This document shows, in pieces, positions 55,801 through 64,000 of a DNA stretch of 64,000 nt. Origin of the DNA: Ignelater luminosus (Eukaryota > Arthropoda > Insecta > Coleoptera > Elateridae); NCBI GenBank assembly GCA_011009095.1, contig VTPC01003925.1:1-64000 (forward strand), read 5' to 3'. The translations under genes and the position numbers were made by a program. How positions within the stretch are numbered: position 1 is the first letter of the stretch; the number at the start of each line of letters is the position of its first letter. The notes beneath the pieces are model-generated. The model worked only from the letters and a program-made list of their open reading frames with translations, ran no database searches and was not told where the DNA came from.

Positions 55801-58800
55801 CACGTTATCTGTCAAAATTCAGGGTTATTTTGCCGATTTCCTTGCCAAATTGCATACCGCTGTTGTGCCAGCTAAGAAACTATTTTACCTCAATTTTTTT
55901 TACTATCGAATTGCCGCTAGTTCATGCTTTTCACCGATGACCAATTTAAAAAATTTTTAATTTATGATTTTTCTGCGGTTTTTCTTTTTTTATTTGGAAC
56001 AAGGTTTAAACATCAGTAAAAAAGTTAAAATTAATATCTTAAGACTTTAACCTCTCTTTGTTGAGTTTTTTAAACAAATTAGTTTTCTTTTAATACGCAT
56101 GTGTTTAAAAAATAGTAACGAACAATCTTATCATGAATTTGAGCTCACCAGATTGAATTTGTCAAATTTAATCTTAATAGAAAATAGGTGTCGTGTACAA
56201 ATTGAGAACGCTTGAATTAGTTTCCTGATTAGATTAGAAATTTGTTAAAATTGAATTATCACGCTGCTCAGTGTAGTCGTCTAGAAGCTTCTAAACCTTC
56301 GCTTTTATCTTTCACATTGTTATAATTTAATATTTTCATTGTTTATGGAGCAGATTTATACAGTGTGTCTCAGTTCACATATCTACATACCTCTGGATAG
56401 GTTTTATTTGTTATCTGATTTATCTCGATTTTTATCAGCTAAACAACCCTTCGAAAGAAATATTAATTGCCAAATGTTGCTTAATTTGTTTTCGATTTTC
56501 ATTCGCCATGGTGCAGTTGTTTTAATTGTTTAGGAAAAATAAAAATAAAAGGTTGTGCGTAACTGATGAAAATATGAAATCAATTATAAATAAATAATCT
56601 GCCAACTAAATAAAATCAAAGTAAAGTCGATAATATGATTTGTAAATTTAATTCTAAATGACGATTCATTTTTCGGCCCTGTAAAAAAATTCCTTCTTGG
56701 TATAATATGCACGAACTTGGTTACACCATTTATTGAAATTCTAATGTGTGTGGACAATTTTTACGATTGTTGACCATCATTGCTTGCCTAAATTTGTATA
56801 CCACGCCTAAAACATTATCTGAGTATTTGTTCTAGTTCTTGCTTTGCTGACGGCAAAAACTATTTCTAACTGTCAGAGTTCAAAAATTTCAAATGGGACT
56901 AATAATCTTTGGAGTCCCAATAATTCTTTCTCATATTTTTGGCATTAGGACAGTTATGGGATAGGTTACTCGATTTAGGTTGCTATATCTATGTATCACT
57001 AATTGATATAACAGATTTTCGAGATATAATGATTTCAACATTTCAAAGTGCCTCGCCGTGTCATTTAATAAAATGGGCACTAGAAATCAATGTTGAACGT
57101 TCAGTTTGACTTTGAAAGTTATCTTTCATTATTTGGGCATGGAATGTGGTGTTGTCTAAAATAATTCCTTTTTTTTTGGGAAAACGAGCGGCCCGAGTAA
57201 AAAATTAAAAAAATTGGATCAAGGGTGAAACATCCATTTTTGGATTAATTCAATAAGGAAACTTTACTGGTAGATCTTGTAACTTAAAATAATGAGTGAA
57301 AACAGAAATGTCGGCTATTCTCCAAAATTTCTGTTCTTGATAACGAAGTCAGTATATGAGCATTAAATGATTGCTACCACGCAAACTTGAAAACAAGATC
57401 CGTTTACATTAAATACTGAGATTTTGGAATATAACTCAATTTTCACATGAAAACGATGCATCACACGAAAGAAGTCCAAAGGTATTATACTTCTGAGTAA
57501 ACATGATTGGCATTCGGGATTCTATATGAAGAGGGATATTTGTACAGGTAGTGAATGATGATATATCTTGTTAAAATTCACTCGCCAGAATGTATGACAC
57601 ATCTGATCACACCATTTACTGTCTATAGAACATTGCCTTCAGATTCCAAGTTTGAAGACGTACGTCAGATCGATCTTTGTGATTGGAATGATGCAAAATT
57701 GCTTTTCCCAAAGGTTTGCCTAAAATAAATCTAACTGGAAGAATCTTCTGAATTAGAAGTTGCAATAGATATTGCATTATACAATATGCAGCCTCGGCTA
57801 ATCTTTTCTAGTTTCATGGTCGATCCGTCACTGAAAGCACTGTAAATAACGTCACAGCCCTAAAGCGTTAGTAACATCAGATATTCTCATCGTGAGTCAC
57901 CATCAAGGCGTTTGAGTGCAAACTCTCTTGGAAAGAATATCTGACGCTGTCGTGACTGCATTTTTTCTACTTCGATATTACTTTGCTTTGATGGTACCTC
58001 GACGGTATCCGGATTGGCTTTCAGTTATTTTGTGAATTAGATGCAATGGATCTGACTGACTACAGGCTGTTCTGATCGTTCTGGCCTGTTCAAACTCAAC
58101 AACAGAATGACGTATTCAAAATTCTTTGGGCTTTCTTTGATACCAATATGAAGGTGACCAGAAAACTTGCGTATCAGGATAAAATTGGGGCTCAAAGCGA
58201 AACATCGACCATAAATGAAAAGCCGAATCTATTATTAGAAAATTTTTTATGAAAATATGTTCCGTCTTCCATGAGACACACTGTGCATGTGCATATTTTA
58301 TTAGTTTGAGGAATAACCTAACAGATTCTTACTTAGAGGTGCATACAAGTCATAATGGGTAATTAAAATTAGCAAATAAATGAGCGAAGCTTAACAGGAA
58401 TGTGTAAAATTCAACATGACAATAACTCGTTAAAATACCTGAGGTATTACGTATATGTGTAGTATACCGAGAAATTATATGAAAGTTGACTACAAAGAGA
58501 ATAGAAAGTAAGAAACAAATAAAAAACGAAACGAAATTAAAATTGCGATTCGTCATAGTTGGCTTTAAATGGAAAAAAAAGATCAAGATTCATATTAATG
58601 TAATTAGTACTTTATTAATTTCTAATATACAACATTTTCCCATGTCAATGTTGGTTCGACTGTCAAGGCCGATGCATCCCCCACCCACATACATAAGTCG
58701 AGTCTCGTAATGGTACCATTTAGCCTAATATTAAAAAAAATGAAAAGCTGACTGACGTAGTTTCACCTTTTGAAAACATAGTTATTTAATAATACATCTA

Positions 58801-61800
58801 ATTTGACTTGACGTTTGATATTCTTCAATTGTTTTGGTTGTGGTCATAAAAATTTATTGCCAATAAATTTGAACATTACCGATGAGATAATATGCTATTG
58901 CACCACCTGCAGATTGAAGTTTATTTTCACATCGATGATTATGTTGTATTTTATGTGAAAGCCGCACAAAATTACTTTGTTCCAACAAGATGGTGCTTTA
59001 CAGTAATATTTAATATTTATTCTGTGGAGATAGTTTTTTGTCATTTTCAAGTTATTTATTTTTCTTGTAACGAAAATTGCAAATGTTTATTATTAAACTA
59101 GTTCTATAACGATATCGTAAGTGTGTTTTGATGTTCCTTTTTGTCCTCCCAAAAAGTCTTCCGCTGCCCTTTTATTATTAATGTGGTGAGAATCGTAGCA
59201 CAAGTTAAACGGGTTCATTTAGTTTAATCACGCTTTTAGTTAGGGGATTGATTTATTTTATGAAAGCAACCACAAACTCAACACCTACCATCGAATTTTG
59301 TCCCCTTCTGGAAGGTTGAACTTTGCACTTTTCCAACCCCTACAAATTTTAATGGCATTTTTTCAATTTTTTTTGTTACCCATCTCTTAATCAGTTTTAG
59401 CGTCGGTTTAATTTTGATAGACGTCCGTTCATTCTTCTGGTATTATTTTGTTAAAAACTGTAACGGGATTTGTTTTTATTGTTCTTTTTTTTGATAATTT
59501 ATTTTGGCATAAATCGAAACGTTTTATTAGTCGTAATTTCTGCAATTTCAGGCGTTTTAAATCCTTTTATAAATTTAATCGATGCTATGCAATTTAAAGC
59601 GTGTTTTAAAGCTTTGAAGCAAAAACCAGATGTTTTCGGCGGCAGAAAATATGCCAGCGATTTTGCGATATATTATCCAAACATCTCGTGTTTAATATAG
59701 AGTATTTAGTTTTTGCGGTTTACTAGAAATACAAACACGGAAAGATTGACTTATAAAACGTTAGCCCGTTAAAAGGTTTGTAGGTGGAACTATAAATTTT
59801 TAATTCGATCGAACTGCGATTTTATCCGCACGCACTTTGTTTAAACGTAGACGATTTAACTTTTTTGTTCTCTCTTTATATAGCAAGGCATGCCAGCAAA
59901 CATTTTTCCTTTCGAAAGTTCACTTTTAAGTTTTAAAGCAGCTTTTCCAAAAAAATTTAATTTTTTGTTAAGTAGGCTTGTTTATATTTCAATGAAGGTT
60001 TTATGACCATTTTATTTAAATTTGTTTTCCTTTTCTGAAGTCAAAAGAATAAAAACCGGGGTAATTTTTTCAACTATTTTAAAACTTTCATTGAGTAAAT
60101 AACATAAATTGCCGTCGTTTTTATGTTTACACTGCAATAAATATCTTTTATTGGCGTTTAGACTTCATTTTCTAAAATACCGTTGAGAAAAAGTAGCAAG
60201 ATACCGTGGTGCTTTTTTGTAGGAGTATCATAGCACTAATAATAATACAAATAAAGCTTCATGAATAAAACAAACAATATTTCTTGTTCTGTTTCAATGG
60301 GATGTTGCGGCACATTGTAGCAGTAGTGCCACAAAAAGCATCAATTACATTTTTGGATTGTCAAAAATGATCTTATCAAGGAAAACAAGAAACAATTCTT
60401 TGAATGAATTAACAAAATGAATACACTCCTACTATATATTTAGTTTATCTGACGTTCTATGTTTCTGTCTTTTCAAAACCTGAAGATGATCTACAAAAAG
60501 TCTATACATTTAATCTCAAACTTACCACATTTACTTTTATTCCCTTATTTGAGTCTACCTTTGCAAATATTAAAAATATAAAAAATTTCACTTTTTTTTT
60601 GAAAAAACTGTTAGTACAAAGCTTCAAAATCTCGCATCCAAGAGCAACTACTTTTTGCTATTTTCTCCGATGCAACTAATAGTACATGTTGGACACGAAT
60701 TTCTCCGTTTCATAATTATCAAATCGCTTTGACAGAATTTTTAATTTTTGCTGCATATTCAGGTGCTCATTTCTGATGAGGATAACTACAAAAGACAGTA
60801 ACTCTCCACCTTTTCTACTTATGAAACATATTTTATTTCAAGATAACATTCTAATATTGTCCAAAGGTTATCTTGGTAATAAAGATCAAATGTAGGAACT
60901 TTTCCACATTTTGTAAACTTTTTTGACTTATTAACGTTCGAACTTTTTGGTAAATTAGACAGAAATTTCCGTTTCAAGAAAAAGTAACAATCTAATTATC
61001 TAAAGCTTCTTTTTGGAACTAATACAAAAAAAATTCAGACACTTTTCACAGTTTGCAATCTTTCTTAACTTAGTAAATTCAGCAAAATTCTTCATTTCAA
61101 GAAAATGTGACATTATAATCGACCAAAGTAATAAATATCAATTGAGAAAACATTTCACTGTTTGCAAACTTTTGTGACTGATAGAAGACTTTGAAACTTT
61201 TTAGCAAAGTATACAAAAACCTCAATTTCAAGAGAAAGCAACAATCTAATTATCTAAAGTTTTTCTTTTTGGTAATATAAACAAAATAGACACTTTCTAC
61301 AGTTTGCAACATTTTTTCACTTATGGAGCACCTTAAATCTTAGAAAATTAAGCAAACTCTACCACAGTCTACAACATTTTGTAACTTGATATCGAGCTCT
61401 TTGGAACTATTTGGTAAATCACACAAAAACTTCCATTTCAAGACAAAGTGACAATCCAGTTATCTAAAACCTCTTTCTGGTAAAATAAATAAAATACAGA
61501 CACTTTCCACAGTTTGTAATCTCTTTTAACTTACGGAACATCTTAAAACTCCTTAGAAAATTGAGAAAAATTCTTCATTTCAAGAAAACTTAATATTCTA
61601 ATGGACTGAAGATTTTCCTTGATGATAAAATATCAATTGCAAAAACTTTCTATAGTTTCCAACCTTTTGTAACTTTATATGGAGCACTTTCGAACTTTTT
61701 GGCAAATTAGGCAAAAACTTCCATTTCAAGACAAAGTAAGAAATCTAATTATCTAAAGCTTCTTTTTGGTAATATAAACAAAATATAGGCATTTTCCACA

Positions 61801-64000
61801 GCTTGCAACCTTTTTTAACCTACCGAACATCTTAAACCTTCTTAACAAACTAAGAAAAATTCTTCATTTCAAAAACAGGTAACACTTAAGTTGTCTGAAG
61901 TCTCGTTTTGATAATGATGGCCAAATAACGGTTAATTTATAAATTATGGAGCAGTTTGAAATTTTTTGGCAAACAATAAAGTATCATAGAAGACGAAATG
62001 CACCAGTTAACGAGTAAACCAAAGCGGCAAAAGCATTGTTAACTAAACCCGGAATTTCTACATACACTGACTAAAGACAGTATCAACTTGACGTCTCGTT
62101 TCTGAAGTCGATATTTTAACGAAAGAGAAAAAACAAAAGAAAAGAGGTGTGATAACGAATTCTTGTCTATTGTTAAAACTTATATCGTATATCCGATAAA
62201 AAAAAAATATAATTTTGGCAAAACTAAGAGATTGCGGCGTTAGTATATAGTCTCTCTAATTATCTATAGTAGAGACTTGAAAAATTTCTTTTTACAATTG
62301 ATCGAGATTTTTAGAAACTTTGAACCTAGCTGAGCTAGGAACCTTCTGAGTTTTTGACAGAACAAATGCTTCTATTGGGCATCCGCTTCTTAATTGACTG
62401 GTAAATTGAAACTTTTTATTGGTTCTATTGATGTGATGCTCGTGAAAAGTTAAATCGAAAGTGAATTGCTGAAAACCCATGTGCTGCTTTTCAAAATAGC
62501 AATCAAACAAAACAGTTCTCATTTGTCTGCGGACCATACAAGAGATCAAAGGAGCAAAATACTACATGAAGACAATATTGTAGTGACAAAATCCAAACGG
62601 TCCAAACAAATTCGAATGCACTTGTTTAGCCAAAGAATGTAAACAAATCCAAATAAAAAGTGAAAATGAAATATTTTCGAAACCAAAATTTTTGACCATT
62701 CTGTTTTTTATGAACGATGATGTAAGTTGGCATCGTCTGTCTGCAACGGAGAGGGAAAAATGTTAATGCACATTTGTAGTAAACAAAATTGTAACCTTGT
62801 GACTCCTCTTGGCATCTGAGATAAAAAGGTACAGTCGAGATGGTTAGCAAGGGGGAATATGGAAAAGGAAGAAGCGTGCAAACAGAAACCTGAAAACAGA
62901 AGTTTTTGGCTTCAAATTCGCTTTGACATAACCTACATGTGCTGGATGATGAATCTATGATAGCTGAAATTTGCATCCTGTAGAAAACAGAAATAAAAAA
63001 TAATTTTGGAAATCGATCTTGAATCCATAACCTACAATTTCAAATACAAAGTACATATTGGATTTAATAACACCAATTAATACAAATATCAGTATGTCGA
63101 TCGTTTCAGTGCTTAATGTGATTAAAGCGTAGGAGACTTGATTAATTATTAAATAATTCCTTTCAACCATAGGAGCGATTGAAGCTAATCGAATATTCAT
63201 TTGTTTTTTTAGAACAATCTTTTTCCGTGTTTGCCTTACTAGAGTATGGTTTGGCCTTTACAATATTGTTTCTTTGATACCGTTATTTTTAAATTTCATT
63301 AAAGAACTCTTTGTTATATTCTACCGGCACCTGATGCAAGGAACATAAAGGTATTTTACGGAAATTACTAAACCAAATTCGATCAATCACCCCTAAATTG
63401 AAGACTCACACAAAAAACGAGTTCTACTATCATTAATGTGTGTGCTATGGTTTTCTTTCATGTTATGGAAAATAATGAAATAATCGATAATTTGTTGAAC
63501 GTTACCTTCCTGTATAAACCAGAAAGGTTTTATTGTGTACTTCAAAAACAATAAAGTAAACTGCTGTAAAAAAAATGCTATCAAACAGTAAAAATAATGC
63601 CGACGCTAGTGTCGAATACAATAAAAGATTATTAGGTTATGAAGAGAGGACTTTTAGCGGACTTAAATGAAATTCCTTTTCTTAATATTAAAATGAAAAT
63701 GGAAAGTAATAATAGGAGTTTGTTGTATAGATTTTTATAAAGTCGAAGAAGTTTTTAAGAAAAGCTAAAGTAGTTGAAAGTTATTTGCTTGAAAGTAAAG
63801 AAATAAATTAATCTTCGTCGCATTTTTAAAGTAGAAAAAAGTAATGGATTTTTCTTTCTTTGATTAAAAAAAAGCAAATTTATTGTAGTTGACTTTCAAG
63901 TTCGTTTTTACAAAAGAGGATGTTCTATTTAATAACATTTAGAGTAGAAATTATCGCAATTATGCTTACTGTATTTACTCTATGATAGCACTTTATTGCC
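52828..64000. other. First coding intron of SERCA (incomplete)
   Basis: More than 11 kb of A+T-rich DNA. Clear content: the tandem repeat array at 60830-61985. A stretch at about 57050-58300 has a different base texture and resembles decayed element-derived coding DNA, but no domain could be named. No further SERCA exon (expected ELPTEEG) was found. Confidence 0.7.
60830..61985. repeat. Alternating tandem repeat, monomer about 143 bp, eight monomers
   Basis: The anchor TTTCAAG (or TTTCAAA) recurs at 60836, 60972, 61095, 61226, 61436, 61578, 61724 and 61867. Spacings are 136, 123, 131, 210, 142, 146 and 143. Two monomer types alternate: type A carries CTAATTATCTAAAGCTTC and ACACTTTCCACAGTTTGC, type B carries AAAATTCTTCATTTCAAG and CATCTTAAA. 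Around the 210-bp step a B monomer is partly lost. Copies are diverged, so the array is old. Confidence 0.85.

Overview
This is a 64 kb stretch of A+T-rich animal nuclear DNA, most likely from a non-dipteran insect. The evidence is spliced genes with many minimal introns (55-80 bp, GT-AG), insect-like orthologues (SERCA begins MEDGH; the tRNA methyltransferase homologue is of the roswell type), abundant short inverted-repeat transposons with TA or 8-bp target duplications, and a PNLDC1/Trimmer gene, which Drosophila lacks. There are no operons, CRISPR arrays or prokaryotic features. A 400-bp run of N (48441-48840) is an assembly gap.

Layout. Seven complete protein genes and the first coding exon of an eighth were rebuilt exon by exon; in every complete model the exon phases agree and the summed length is a multiple of three. 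In order: Prp19 (-, 2403-4517), KLHDC10/slim (+, 5186-7309), RPA3 (-, 9113-9516), GTPBP1 (-, 11289-13853), DHX8/Prp22 (+, 15014-21249), TRMT10C/roswell (-, 21308-22897), TRAPPC11/gryzun (+, 23608-33796), PNLDC1/Trimmer (-, 35810-43704), tRNA-Ala(TGC) (-, 43984-44055), then a mobile-element-rich gene desert (about 44-51 kb) and the start of SERCA (+, first coding exon 52710-52827), whose first intron fills the rest of the window.

Gene arrangement. Three pairs are head to head with short shared upstream regions (Prp19/KLHDC10, GTPBP1/DHX8, TRMT10C/TRAPPC11), so bidirectional promoters are likely. DHX8 and TRMT10C converge with only 58 bp between stop codons, so their 3' ends must overlap or nearly do so. 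Several genes act on RNA: Prp19 and DHX8 in the spliceosome, TRMT10C on mitochondrial tRNA, PNLDC1 on piRNA 3' ends, and GTPBP1 in translation and mRNA decay. I read this as ordinary synteny and not as a dedicated system.

Mobile DNA. Two hAT-type elements with perfect 8-bp target duplications, at least three TA-flanked MITEs, a 0.75-kb inverted-repeat element, a decayed piggyBac-like transposase, one or two tRNA-derived SINEs (one carrying a hammerhead-ribozyme-like motif), two decayed non-LTR reverse transcriptase fragments, a 139-bp direct-repeat pair, and a roughly 143-bp alternating tandem repeat inside the SERCA intron. I found no convincing new biological system; the most interesting items are the repeats and hairpins listed under findings.
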